Below the pieces are notes generated by a model that saw only the letters and a program-made list of their open reading frames with translations, was not told the DNA's origin and did not search any database. From Physocladia obscura (Eukaryota; Chytridiomycota; Chytridiomycetes; Chytridiales; Chytriomycetaceae): a stretch of DNA of 40,185 bases. A program made the position numbers and the translations under genes. Of this stretch, positions 1 to 13,744 are shown piece by piece; position 1 is the stretch's first letter, and every line of letters begins with the position of its first letter. The DNA is taken from the NCBI GenBank assembly GCA_027596945.1, contig JADGJH010000029.1:1-40185 (forward strand), given 5' to 3'.

Positions 1-136
1 TGAGTTTGAGATTGTCTGATTTTTGTATTTCTCTGCTTTGTGAGATGGATTGTTTTGATTTTGGTTTTGTTTTTTTTGTCTTATTTTCTTGTTTTGTTTC
101 ACTTGTTTGTCAAAAAAATTAAAAAGTTGTGAAAAT

Positions 137-3100
137 ATGAAGAAAATTTTGTTAGCTGCAAATGTGCTTGTTTATGATTTGGTTTGTTTTCGCGTGTTTC
201 ATTGTGTTTGGATTTGATAATGTTAATTTATAGGGGTTATTCCACTCGACTGAATATGAATCTCATTGGCGGACGTTGATAGAAAGCCAAAAAAGTCACG
301 AACCTGTGGAAAGACTTGTTGGACTGAAAGCCATGATATTCACATCAAAATTCATCTCACGGACTCTAGTTGATTTATATATCCAAGCTGAATTAATTTC
401 TACTCTGATCAATGCACTTAACAGCGAATCGGTTTTATTCATTTTTATCTTCTGTGTATTAAAATTAAAGAAAAAATCAGAGTTATTTGAATAGATGCGC
501 CGCCGCAACGGCTTTGTCGGAGTCTCTTTGCTCTCTCGCAACTCCTTTTTCAACGAAAGATTTCAATGATGACGTGGAAAAATTCCCGATACCAATCCGA
601 AAACACGCGTTTGTATCAATTTTCAGAAAGTTCCTCACTGTGTTTCCAGAAAATCCAGCCACACGGCCACAGCGCAGTTTTGCGCAATTGGAATTCACGC
701 CTGCTGCGTTAACAACAGAACGCGTAACATACCTTTCAGCATTAGGAAAATTGATGCATGCGACAGTTCCAGAAACCACAGCGGCAGATTTTATTGCATA
801 CTTTGACACAATTATTTCACAGCTGGTGCGCAGATCGAGTAATATTTTGCTGAAAATTGCTGCAGTAAGATTACTAGCAACTTGTGTGCCTGTTACAAAT
901 GCCAATCGCTTGCGCATTGATAAAAAATTTCTTCCCGCCATGAAAATTTTGTCTGAGTTCTGCGTTGACTTGATAATTCCTGGTAGTGCGGATGGGATAA
1001 GGTCCAATCGATCAAGCAACGCAAAAATTACTGCTGAACCTATAAAAAATGCTGATATGGAAATTGTTGATGCAGTTGGTTCTTCAGGTGATTCACAGGT
1101 TGCTGCTGCCAGCAGCATTCCTGCTTCAGCGAATTCTGCTTCATATAAAATCAGTGGTCAAGCCAGCGAAGTTCTTCAAGGAATTTTGGAACAGGAGATT
1201 TCAAGATTTTGGAATGTTTGGTATCCAAAGGTAACTTGTACTATTTCGCAGACTGTTGTCTGTAGTTATAACATTTTTAACATTTTACAGCCTCAAGACT
1301 CTGAACTTCAGCTTTTAAGAAGTAATAGTGATGCAATTTCACACCTGTGTGATGGTTTCGCGACCAGGCGACTCCAATGGTTATCAAATTCTGAAAATTT
1401 CCTAAGGCCAGTTCATTTTCAGGATAATGGAAAATGCCTTGCACCTGAAATAGAATTTTTCAAAGGTTCAATCAATGCCGTTGCTAAGCGTTCAATAGCA
1501 TTAAAATCGATTCCGCAAAATCTTGGTACCATTTGATATTCTAAAATTCAATAACTGTTTAACAAGAAATTCAGTCAACACACCAATTACCAGTGCGAAA
1601 TCAAGAGCCGTAACCGAATATATTCCACCGTCGTTGTTTCATGAAGATCTATCAAAAGAATTTCTTGATTGTAGCCAATTGTCATTTAATTTAAATCCAC
1701 CAACTATTGTTTTCAATCGATACCCCTTCTATAAAGAGTTATACATTCAAAATAAATCTACAACCCGCGATCTAGCATTTTTTTTGCAGGTATTGTTTTG
1801 TTGAAAAAAAATATATATTTATTTATGCAAAGTAATCATAATATTCAAGGCTTCCCCGGCAGAATTTTTTTCAGCAATGCCTTCCCATGGCAGAATCGAT
1901 AAAGGCGAATCAATTAAAATTAAAATTTCTTTCACACCTCAGTCGCACAAACCTCGTAAAAATATTGAAATTCTCGGATTCATCCAGTTAAGGAGCTCTC
2001 AGGGGTTGACATTTGAGCGGTATTGCTTAAAAAAATATATATAATACTGACAGAAAGAAAGTGTGGGTTTGACTAACCAATTTTTTAGAATCGGTCTCAA
2101 AGCGTACAATACTCCAGTGCTCAAAATACTCCCAAACGCTGTTGATTTTGGTTTTTGTCCAAAAAACGAAACCCGTACTGCCACTATTATTATTCAAAAT
2201 TTACTACCAATCGAATGCCCATGCATACTTTTAGTTTCACAGTTACAAATGGTTTCTGACCAAGACTCTGCTTTCGTTGTTCCGTTTCAATGGTCACAAC
2301 CACTTTTGATGCCGAAAGAGACGCGGCACGTCAAAATACAATTTTGCCCATTAATTGACGGAGAATTTCAAGAAAAACTGAACATTTTTGCGATGGGTGG
2401 CAATTTGATTACGATAAATCTGAATGGATTTGGTGGCGCTTCTTTAAAAGTTTCCGAAACAAAAATTGACTTTGGACCAACCGATATCTTTTACAACTCT
2501 GTTTCGCGGCGGTTATTTCTTGAAAATAAGGATCCTCATCATGAATTGCCTGTTCGTTTTCAAAGTAGCACAAACGAAATTGATTTTAATTCTTCAAAAG
2601 AACTTATTTTGAGACCTGGCGAGTCGCGACATGTTGGTGTCTCATTTTTGTCTAGGCTAACTGGTTTACGCCAAGAGAATATTCGTATTTTTGCTCCAAA
2701 TTCTATAGTTGCGATACTTCCGGTAGTGGCCACTTCAGGCCCACTAGTAACTATTCCGACTACAGAAGAGATTATATTTCCAGTAACTTTAATAGACCAT
2801 GCATCAACAGTCTTCTTCCCCATTAGAAATTTAACCCAATCACATGCTCATTTACAACTTTTACTGCCATTAAACTCTCCATTTTCGCTACGAATGATGG
2901 AAGCAGATCCGACTATAAAGCAAACTTTCGACTTGAAGCAATTTGAAAGTCCAGACGCTTTTGGATTTAATGTCACAATATCTGCACACACAAATGCCGT
3001 ATTAGAAATAGTGTTTTTATCATCTACGTGGGGCACCTTCAGAGCTCAGCTCACAACAACAACTATTAAGCCAAAAAAGATTCTTGTTGCTACAAATTTT

Positions 3101-6100
3101 CTTTCTGCTGTTGCAATCAATGATGTGTATATGATGCGTGAGAAGCCTTTGCTATCAATTCGAAAGTTTCTGTCAAGTCCGTCAAAAGAAACACCAACTG
3201 GTTTACTTGTGAAAAAAACTCTTGACGTCAGGCAAGTAGAGATGCGAACTAAGACATCTGAAGTTTTCGAACTTGATCCTCCAACTCAAACAATTTTCGG
3301 TTTCTCTCTCAAATCAAAGTCAGAAGATGTTTGGGAATATGTTACTTTGACAAACTTGTCGGGAAACGTACAGAATTATCAATTGGTCATTTCAGAAAGT
3401 TTTTACACCAATGTTCCGATTGACGGAGAATTAGAGGCTTTCACAAGCCTGGACATTCCGCTAAGATTTAATCCGAATATTCTGGCTATTGAATGCAACC
3501 GTGAAAATGAAGAAAAACTTGTTGTTGGACAAATTGCGGTTTTTGATGACGACAATGGGGTCGTTTCTTCAGGAATATTCGGAACTGTTGGAGATCTTGT
3601 CACTGTGGAAATTCGCAAAGGCACAGATGTTCTTCAATTTCCTTCTGCTCGAGTTATGGAGAAATTGACAAGAAAAATTATAGTCAGGAACAAGACTCCT
3701 TTAGATATTATTTGGGAAGGAAAAGCTGTTGGAGTCGCCAATAAACAAAAGTCACATGATTATGATGGTGTCAGTGTTTCAGAATGGTGTCCATTTGGTC
3801 TGACAGTCGCCAGGTAGTAACTGTAAAAGTTTAATGTATATACTAAAATTCTGTACTTTTCAAATAGAATAAATCTTAAACCATTTGATTATGCAACAAT
3901 TGACATTCATTTTCAAGCTACTAGCAGTGGCCAATACAGTGGTCGCCTTGTGCACACCTATATTGATCCAATATATCACATTATTGGCAATGAATATCAT
4001 AGAACTCGTTCCAAACGTGACTTAACTTCTGTGGAGTTTCAGTGTGAAGTTGGCGCAGCGGATGTTGAGTTAGACCAAGAACTTGTTAACTTTGGTGATA
4101 TTTTAAACAGCGAAATCACGGAGAGGTCTCTGGCACTGACAAATCGACAAATGATTGACTCAAAGACATTAATGACTTTAACTTTCCCATTTACAATGGA
4201 AAAATTTAATCCAATCATTTCGAATCAGCAATCGTGTTCTTTAAATATAATTTTTCGCTCAGTAAAGCCAAAATTTTATAATTCATTTTTGTGGGTATGC
4301 ACTGATTCAGGCACAAAAATGATCCCGATATTTGCGAATGCAGGATATGCAATGTTGAAAACAAATCTTGGACAGATTCTACGTGGTGAAATAGATGAAA
4401 GACAGGATATGCAAGACATTGATGAAAGCCATTTAATTGACTTCGGTTTTGTCGAAAAGTCATCTTCAAAAACGAAAATTCTTAGACTTACAAACACGGG
4501 AACATTTGAGCTCTTCATTAAAAATATCTCAACAAAAGATTCTATTCATGTAGTTTGGAAGCTATTAGAAGATTTTGAAGCCTCAAGGGCATCTACTATT
4601 CCCTTTTTCGAAAGCAGTCCTGAATATTGGGACTTAAAAGAAATTGATTGGGACGACTTTGATTTTACAATACATGAAGAGAAAGAAAATTGTACGAAAG
4701 TTGCCCAAGTTCAGCAAGTAGAACCAAAAAAGCCCATTAAAAAAAGAAAAGGAACCAAAGCTATTATTCCGAGCGCGATTGTAAATCAGCCTGCGACCGC
4801 ATATAAACAGTTCCCAGTTAAATTGTCCCCTTTTCAAAGCTTATATTTAGCTTTAAGTTTTGGAGGCAGTGAAATGGTTTGTGAAATTTATGAATTTATT
4901 AAAAAATAAAGAAAATTGCAGGGATCATTTATTGACGTCATTGATATTGACGCTGATCGCAATTTCGGAGAGCCAGAATTGTTTCGCCTTTGTGTGCAGG
5001 GGAATATTCAGCCACCATTGACAATTTTGAATAAAAAGGTGGAATTTGGAAGCAAAGCAGTCCACAGTAAACATGTAGATGAAATTAAAATCAGAAACGA
5101 AGGATTATGCCCGCTTCGCTGGACATTGAAAAGTAAATCTATCTTTTATTCTCCGATGCTTAAGTATAACCCAGCACCACTGCCCAGAGAACTGGATTCA
5201 ATTTTGAGTCCAGTGAGATTTTTTCCAAGCGATGGAGTTTTAGCTCCTGGGGCAGTACAGGCGATTGAAATCGTTTTCTGTCCAAATTTGCCACAGTATG
5301 AAATTTCAAATATTCTTCAATTAAAAACAGAAGAGTTTCATCAACAAGATATTTTGATTCACGGTATAGGGGCTAGTGGTAGAATTGTTTTGAATGAATC
5401 AAAGATTGACTTTGGGGTTTTACGAGTTGGGACGACAAAATCTTTCACCCTTAAACTTCATAATCAAGGGATTCTCCACACAAAATATTTTATTGAATGT
5501 GGGGACTATACTATCTTGGCAGATCCAGAAGAAGGAATTTTGGAAGGAAATGGCAAAATAGATTTGTCGGTGACGTTCAAACCAAAAACGGCTGGGAAAA
5601 CAAGAACATTTTTGAAGATTACACCACATAGTGATGAAAGATATGATCTTTCTTCGATTTTCGTTCATATTAGCGGAACTGCATCATATCCCGATATTTC
5701 TGTTTTAACGAAATTAATCGATTTTGGAACAGCACTATTTGGTGCCGAAAATTCGAAGGCAGTCGTGATAGAAAATAAAGGTGCTGCTGATGCGGAAATA
5801 GTTTTTAGCTGCGCTCATCCTTCAATTAAACTCGAAGGTGGCGGTGCAGTAATATTACCAGCGAATTCAAAAAAAGATATTAAGCTGATATATATCCCTG
5901 AATTTATCGAAAAATTAAACATAAAAGCCTTTTTGCGATCATCTGATACAAGAGGGGACCATTTTATGATTCATTTGCGAGGCAGTGTCGGGGTTCCAAA
6001 AATTTTATTTCAACCAACAACAGCGATGAAAGAAATTGATTTTGGTGTTTGTGCAATTAAAGGAGTCCAAAAACGATTTTTTCATATGAAAAACGAAGGA

Positions 6101-9100
6101 AATATTAACCTTACGGTCTACATTAAAGTTGAAGTCGTTTCGATAATTTTGAATGAAAATGGAACAAAAAAGTACATAACCGTGAGTAAAACTCCGTTTA
6201 CAGTGACCCCTCAAACCGTTGCCCTTCCTATTGGCGAAGAAATTGGTGTTTCAGTCAATTTTTCACCAGAAAAACTCGCAACTTATGAATATAAAATGGT
6301 TTGTATAATTGACAATATTTACCTCTTAACACGTTTTTTCAGGTCATAAAATACGATTTTCGCTCTATTTCGACATCTCTCAAAGGAACTGGAGGTCGTG
6401 CAATATTTCAAATAACATCTCCTCTCCGAAGATTGGATTTTGGGGTTTGCAGATTGAATCGCGTATTTAGAAAGGTTATTTCGGTTAAAAATACTGGAAA
6501 TTTGGGAGTTGACTTTCATATTCGACCTGAAGGAGTATTGCCAGATTGGATTAACTTTGAAGGTACAAATATAATACAAATCAGTGAAGACTCAAATGAT
6601 TGGACAAGAGATATGAATCAATTGGGTCTCAAAATACTTAATCCAGATGGATTTTGTCCAGCTTCAGACAAATCAGATATTATCATTGAGTATTTCCCTC
6701 AAACTGAAGCAGCAGTAAATATCAGGTTTCGAATTTACTTTGATGGAAATCACGAAGATATTGATATTTATGCATGCGCTGCAATACCAAAATTAACCCT
6801 TATGAGCTCCACAAATGAAAATCTCGTCTTAGATCCATCAAAAACTTCATTGTTTGACATCGGCGTTCATACAATCAACTCAGAGTATATTCACTCTTTA
6901 AAATTGGTGAATGACGGGGATTTTGCAGTTGATTATTTGATACAGCCCATCGGAATTCGAGAGTTTGACGTCTTTCCAATGCGTGGATACATCGAACCAG
7001 CAAGTTCGATCCTCTTGAAGGTCGTCTTTAATCCTACATCAGAATCCAAGTTTCAAATGTGCTTGAAAGTGTTGTGGGAAGGAACTCCTCTGAAATTGAA
7101 TATTATTGGATCTGGTGGTGAGTATAAATGCTAACATTTTATTTATAACTATTTTTTTGAAAGGTATTGGCAAGCTCGAGGTTGTGTATTTAGATGAACG
7201 AGATACTCAAATTCGCTGTCTGGATTTCAACATGGTTCCGTTCCATTCATATGCAGAGAAAAGATTTTATTTGTGCAATATTGGATTGGTACCCATAGAT
7301 GCTGATGTACATTCAAAAAATCCAGATTTCACTCTTACTCAAGTTGGAGAACCATTTTCGAATCAAAGGGGAATTAGCCGAATCAATCATAAAAAAGCTA
7401 TTATGAACTGGTTTTCAAATATTTCAGTTTCATTACCGCCATCTACAGCTTTAGAAATTAGCGTTAAGTTCTTTTCCAAGTCCCCTACAACTGTTATCAA
7501 TCAGGCCTTCATCAAATCTAAGTTTTGTGAGATGTTAGTTCCAATGCGCGGAAAGGGTGGAACGTTTGCTCTATCACACAAGGGTGATATCAGTTTTGGT
7601 GATATTGCAAGCAACTACACATTTTCAAGAAAAATTACTCTCATAAATTCCGGCTCTATTCCTGCAAATTTGACTTTAGAGTGGCTGATTGTTGGTCGTT
7701 CAGCTGAATCAGCATCCGCATATGTAAAACTGGTCGAAAATTATAGTAATACTGACCCCAGGTCAGGCTTTATAAGAATATCTTATTTTCAAGAAAACAA
7801 AATCAATGATCCAAACTACACGCTAACAGCAAAGGACTATTGGAAGATGCTATCTAAGATTGTGCACAAACCAGAAGCTATGGAATATACCTTGGCATCT
7901 CACAACAACATCTCTCTAGTCGAACGAGCAACACCAAACGATTCTATATCGGAGATTCTCTCTAAAGAGCCAGCAAATATACCCGGACAAAGACGAGGAA
8001 GGTTAAGGGGCTCGATATACGAAAGTTCTACTGCTTTTAACCGAGGATCATCGCGTTTAACTGGGGGCTTTGCAACAAAAAAGGCTGCAAACAATCACCT
8101 TACAAATTTGACAAAACGTCGCCAGACGTTCTTTCACCTTGTTTCGGTTTGTTTTTTAGACGTTGTGGAAAATTTATTCTTACAAATTTAAATCTAGACC
8201 ACACAAGTTTCCAGTCAGTCAGCGGTCTTAACACCCGCGTTTCTAAAAGTTAGTCCGGAAACATGCCTGATACCAAGCTATGGGGAAGTTCATTTGACAG
8301 TTGAACTTAATTTACCAACTGAAGATACGTTCTTGGCAACTCTTGTGATAAAATCAGACGTGGCAAATACACCTCCTCATGAAATTCCATTAACAGCAAC
8401 GCCAAAAATTGTTAGTATAATTTGCGATGATACTAGAATGTTAGATTACCATCGTCAACCGCTTGGAGAGTCAGAAACATTGATGAGAAATTTCACAAAT
8501 GTTGGCCATAGAGATATTAATTTCCGAATAATAAATCCAAACAGTGCTCTTTCAGTTCTTCCTGGGCGCGGCACTTTAAAAATCGGACAAACTGTTGCAA
8601 TTCAGTTTATTTTCAGGCCAACTGACGAGGGAATGCAAACTGGTGATATCATTTTCGAACCAGACTGTTCGCAGCATATTCGCTTGAAAATGAGTGGTGG
8701 GGGAGGGTTTGCAAAGGCTTCTTTGTCAAAATACAGAAGATTTGATTTTGGTCACTGCATGATTGGAAAAGATACTGAATCATTGCTTCCAATTACGAAT
8801 GAAGGAAATGCAATCTTGCATTTGACTCGATTCACTCTTCACGAAACTGACACATTTTTTAAAGGTGCAGACTGGCCAACAGGAAGAATTTCATTGTTTC
8901 CTGGGCAATCATACAACCTTGCTCTTGTGTTCAATCCGCACGAAGAGAGTCCACTTCCCGGTCGCTTAGTTATTGGCACAATATCTGAATTTTGGGAAAT
9001 TGAACTGATCGGGTTAGGTCGAGAGGCTGTTTTGATCATTTCAAAGCTATCGCTGGATTTTGCTGACTGTCTAATTGGAAACTCATACGAGCGGAAGCTG

Positions 9101-11921
9101 GGACTCAAAAATGTTGGAGATGTGAACTATCCAGTAACATTCAGTATGGACAAAGAATTTCCGGATTTGCAATTTATACCACCTTCATTAGTCATAAATC
9201 CATTTTCAGAAAATTATGTTCTGGTTTCGTATACTCCAACTTCATCTGTAAAAACGACAACAGCTATGACGGTCTCTTCACCATATTCTCGACATAATAT
9301 TCCCATATCTCTGCACTCTGGGACAGCGACATTAGAATTTACTGCAAAGGAGCTTGATTTTGGTATGTTCGAGAGAGTTGAGAGGCCATCGGTAAAATTG
9401 GGGATCAAAAACGTGGGAACTGTAAAGACTTCTTTTACTGTCCGTGATTCCATAAAGCCGTCAATGTTTCAATTATCAAATGCAAAAGGCCTTCTTTTGC
9501 CAGGAAGGCAAGCGGAAATAACAGTGACGCACATCAAACATACTGTGTGTCAATTTGACGAAAAATTAATGGTGAAAAGTGATTTGGTCGAGAATTTTCA
9601 TTTTATTCGTGTTATTGGACAGTGCGAAGAATCATTGCTCAAACCCGATGAATTTTCACTCTTAAATTTGGGAATTTGCCCTGTTCTGGATCCTACAACT
9701 AAAATTCTTGAGTTCAAAAACTATGGTCGTTTTCCTTTATCATTTGAGGTTAAATCAACATACCCACTTAAAGTTTTACCGTTAGTTGGATATGTTCTTG
9801 GCGGGGAATCAGCAAAAATTTCTATTTCTTGGAGTCCATCAGGAGCTTATGAGCTTCGCACGCAGTTAACTCTTGTTACAAATATCGGACACTATAATGT
9901 TATAGTACGAGGAAAAGCCACTTTTCCTGAACTATTTCTTAAAAATGTGTATTTAGGTTTGCTTTATTATTTACAGGAATTGTTTTATAATTATTTTCTT
10001 GAAAATTCCAGATTTTGGTGTTTGCGGCGTTGGATATCCGTATACCGAAAAACTTACCATGTTCAACAAAGGGAAAGTTCCTCTTCGATTTAATATACCA
10101 CCTATGCGTGAAGCTAGTTATTCTGTATCTCAATCAACTGGATTTCTAAATGTAAAAGAATCAATAGATATTGATGTTGGTTTCAAACCGTCTGGAGTTG
10201 GTCGCTTTGCATATAGTTTCATTGTTGAATGTAAAGGGATCAGCTATAAAGAGGTTGTTGTTGTAGGAATTGGCGGAAATGCAAAATTAGATATAACACC
10301 ATCAAACATAGAGTTGGGTAAGTACCGCTAAAATACTTGTCAATTTAAATAACTTAAAAGATCCTGAAAGGTCGAAGTCCTTGCGATTTGAGAGTATATC
10401 ATGTCATAACACTCGCCAATGCTGGCGAAGTCGTTTTATATGTTGATTGGGATCATATCCCTGACGCACAAGAATCAAATTGCTCAATTCATTTGCCAGA
10501 GTCGTTAGTTATCATGCCAGGTCGAGCTGTTCGATGTATTTTTGGAGCTACTGCCCACAAAATTGGGCTAATATCAGGGAAGTTGGTAATAAAAACAAAA
10601 GAGCGCTCTTATGTTGTTCCTGTAACAGGTTTATTAAATAATTAATACTTAAAATTGTGTTTATTGAAATTTATTGCTATTTTGGCAGGTATTGGAGTTC
10701 GAATTTTGTTGACAGAAAAATCGCGACGAATTTTGGAGTCAGAAAATTTGCCAATTCTGACTCGAAAAGACCCATTTGAAAAAGAAATTAGCATTGAGAG
10801 CGTTGAATACTGGTTCAAGTTAAAATCTATGAAAAGATTGGCCACGGATCTTCAAATTGTTGAGTCGATTGCGGATCGAATGAAAGAAGCAAAAATACGT
10901 GAAACTTCACCTTCAATAGTCGAAATTGAAGAGCTGGACGATCATGAAGTGCCAACCATAGAAATTCAAAAAAATTCAAATGCAGTTCTCTTGGAAACGG
11001 CAGCTTTGCTTGAAACAATCGATGATTCAGAATATTTTCAAAAAGACAAAATTGACAGAATCGCTGAAAAAACCCCCCTACCTCCCATTACAACATCAAA
11101 AAATGAAAATCTTACAGGAAATATCAAAGATAAACTAGAAATCCAGCTGTTTAGTGCGGCAGGGGAAGTAGAGCCTGAAAAATCTTCCTTTTCAATCATT
11201 GCTGAACTGTCGTTTAATATGGATAACTCAGAAACTGTAGAAGAGGTTTTGTCCGATGAAGAATTGATTCCAGGACAAACGACTGAATCGAGTCCAATTA
11301 CACTTGCAGATTCACATATTTCAACCCCGGAAGCATCAAAAAAAACGATATTTTCAAATGTGCCATCAGTTGTAAAAGAGCAAACACTGATTAAAGATAA
11401 AGCCGTTCTTTTTACAGAACTTCAAAAAACAAGAAAAAATGGTGCACGATTGGATTCCAAGCAAGTTGGTGAAATTTCTAGAAAGGTCTCTTTATTTTTT
11501 TTTTCTATTTCTGTTTTATTTTTTATTTTTTTTTAACCAATTGAAAAACAGTTCATTCATCTGAAACAAGAAGGATTTGATGAAAATAAGAAACTGGCTG
11601 AAGATGAGATCATTGAAGAAGTCATTCAATTTAGTACATTAGTGGTACGCTGATGTGATTTTCATATTGCATTTTATTTTATATAACCATATTTCAAAGA
11701 TAATGGATATTGCAACTGAATATCTTACTGATCCTGTTGAATTTTTCTCGGAGATCAACCTGACCACTGTCTTGGCAAGACCAGCCCCCATTCCGACAGA
11801 AAGTGGAAATGAAAAAGGAAAACACAATTTATTGAATAGAGATAGTGGGAAAAAGTATAAAGAGTTTCCAAACGTTGTCAGGAATATGCGAAATGCAAAG
11901 ACAGTTTCCTTTTTTCAATGA
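137..11921 (+). CDS. Giant ASH-repeat (HYDIN-like) flagellar protein
   Basis: Seventeen exons: 137-181, 234-431, 481-1230, 1291-1525, 1575-1789, 1850-2019, 2089-3813, 3868-4876, 4922-6298, 6343-7117, 7164-8140, 8198-9956, 10012-10317, 10371-10628, 10689-11485, 11552-11644, 11700-11921. All phases agree, giving about 3636 residues. The first ~400 residues look helical and HEAT/armadillo-like. From about nt 1650 to 10650 comes a long series of beta-sandwich repeats, recognised by a recurring start of the type (V/I/L)DFGxCxxG, then a strand and NxG. I count about 17, e.g. near nt 2143, 5402, 6031, 6433, 8738, 9350 and 10009. This is the ASH (ASPM-SPD-2-Hydin) fold of ciliary proteins such as HYDIN. 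A basic linker lies near nt 4730 and an acidic, probably disordered tail at 10850-11480. A role in the axoneme is inferred. I cannot say whether it is the HYDIN orthologue or another ASH-repeat protein. The first ATG (137) is the best in-window start, but an upstream exon is possible. The 3' end may extend to 12072. Confidence 0.8.
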
Positions 11922-12056
11922 AAATAAATAAATAACTTATATTGTAAATAGGGAGAGTATTAAAAAGATCACGTTCAAGCAATTTGAGATTAATTCAACC
12001 ATCATTTTGAGAAAATTTCACGAAATCTTTATTTGGGCCAAGAAACGCTCAAAACC

Positions 12057-13699
12057 ATGCGACTTGGACTGATGATTCTGTTTCTTGGCCGAGCTTTGGC
12101 TCTGATGGCGGCAATTTGGATTGTGATGCTTACGTCATGGTTTGCCGTCAAAAGTTACAGTGAACTGGCCAGCAAGCGTAAAACCAATCCAACTCACAAA
12201 ACCCTAACTGGTGGAACGCATCCATTTGGAAACTACACGAGCTTTCTATCAAAGATATTGGACACTGAAGTCAATCCAGATTTAGAACCACCGCCTCGTT
12301 TCAAAGAATGGATGCAACTTGCGGTGAGTTGCAATCGTTCGTTGTTAATCCTCCAAATGATCAATCAAATTCCAAAAACAGGAGAACCAAAACTGCCTTC
12401 TTGGTCTCGAAAATTACGCTCAAATTTATCGTGATCTTGCGCCATATCTTAAAGACAATACCCCCTTCAAGGCTCTCCAGGGCAACGTGGAAGGTGCAAC
12501 AATGGGAGTACACCAAAACCAAGGCAAATTTACTGAGGGCCGTTCTCATATTTTTGAAGCTTTGGCGTCTCTTTTTGCGCCGCTTCCAGACTTTCGATAC
12601 GCAATTAGTTTGAAATATGATGAGCCGCAAATCATTCCTTCTGAAACTTCCTCGGCTCCGTACAAATCACCAGAGGATGTTTTCGAAAACAGCCAATGTT
12701 TGCGAAGTCGACATGGCACACCGACTTCCGAAAATCGTATAAGCGAAACGACAGACAAGCTTGCTCATGGATTTTTTATGGGTCCTGACACGTTTCTCTC
12801 AAAAAACACAAAAACACCTCTCTTTTCCCAAGCGAAGACTGACTGTTATTGGGATTTAATGATTCCAATGAAGTACCACGATGAGATTCTGACGAAGGGA
12901 ATTAAGAAAGACACGATTCTATGGGAAAATAAGAAAGACGTCTTATTTTGGCGTGGGTCATCAACTGGTGGAAAGTAAGACTTTAGTTCTAAAAATATAC
13001 CTTCTAAACTACCTGCAGATATGATAACAACTATCCTTGGAGAAATTTTCATCGAACGAGATTACTTCAATGGGCTAAGTTGTTTGAAGAAAGGTACCCA
13101 CGGAATGCTTTTGACGCTGGAAAGTCAGACCCGCCAATTTTGTCTCAAAGAAAAAATGACACTTCATTGTCATGGTTGGCCGTTGATATTGGCTTGTACA
13201 CAGTTACACAGGCTTCCACTGATGTGTCTTCTCAGATTCAAAAAGAATATCCATTCCATGATTTTGTGACATTTGATCAAACGCTTAACTACAAATATCT
13301 TTTGGTTATTGATGGCAACAGTTGAGATGAACTATCAATCTACTTGTATTAAATTAAATTCTGATATATACTTACATAGCTTGGCCATCTCGAACGCCTC
13401 TTTATTTGAGCAGCAACAGCGTGATTCTTTTAAGCACTGTATTCACTGATTGGTTTATGTGGATGCTCGAACCCTACGTTCATTATGTTCCTGTAAAAAT
13501 GGATTTGAGTGACCTGGAGGATCAACTCAGATGGTTGAGAAAGAATGATGGAAAAGCACAGCAAATTTCCCTGAATGCGAGACGTTTAATGGAACGAATT
13601 AACCGATTTGAACAAATGCAGTGCTATACTGGACTGATGATGCTAGAGTTCTATCGTATTTATCAGAACCACCAGAACGGCACTTTGCGAACAATTTGA
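12057..13699 (+). CDS. CAP10-domain glycosyltransferase (GT90 family), type II membrane protein
   Basis: Four exons: 12057-12323, 12382-12974, 13019-13320, 13380-13699; 493 residues. The protein starts with a strongly hydrophobic stretch (about residues 4-30), as in a type II Golgi/ER membrane enzyme. A lumenal domain follows with CAP10/GT90 signatures: WENKKDVLFWRGSSTGG at the end of exon 2, then YDNNYPWRNFHRTRL, and DGN-W...SRTPLYLSSNSV spanning the last intron. The family transfers sugars such as xylose or glucose to protein or polysaccharide acceptors (Cryptococcus Cap10, animal POGLUT1); the donor and acceptor here cannot be told from sequence. I chose the ATG at 12057 because the frame upstream has only a TTG. 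The stop lies 45 nt before the DDB1 start. The last intron changes the usual DGNS to DGNT, a small uncertainty in splice choice. Confidence 0.88.
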
Positions 13700-13744
13700 T
13701 GACATAATTTTCACTTTCTTTTTTGATATTTTTGAAATTCAAAA

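Noticed and set aside
1..136. An additional first exon of the ASH gene at the left edge
   Set aside because: The stretch is T-rich without a coding-like frame; it more probably is 5' UTR, although an exon outside the window cannot be excluded.
483..1118. Long antisense open frame opposite exon 3 of the ASH gene
   Set aside because: It is a mirror of a well-supported coding exon and has no family resemblance.
1231..1290. Reading straight through this in-frame 60-nt segment of the ASH gene
   Set aside because: It has good splice signals (gtaact, tttacag), typical intron length and T-rich composition, and its removal joins two coherent stretches; retained reading remains possible.
12033..12056. 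GT90 start upstream of 12057
   Set aside because: The upstream extension of the frame begins with TTG, not ATG; the ATG at 12057 directly precedes the signal anchor.
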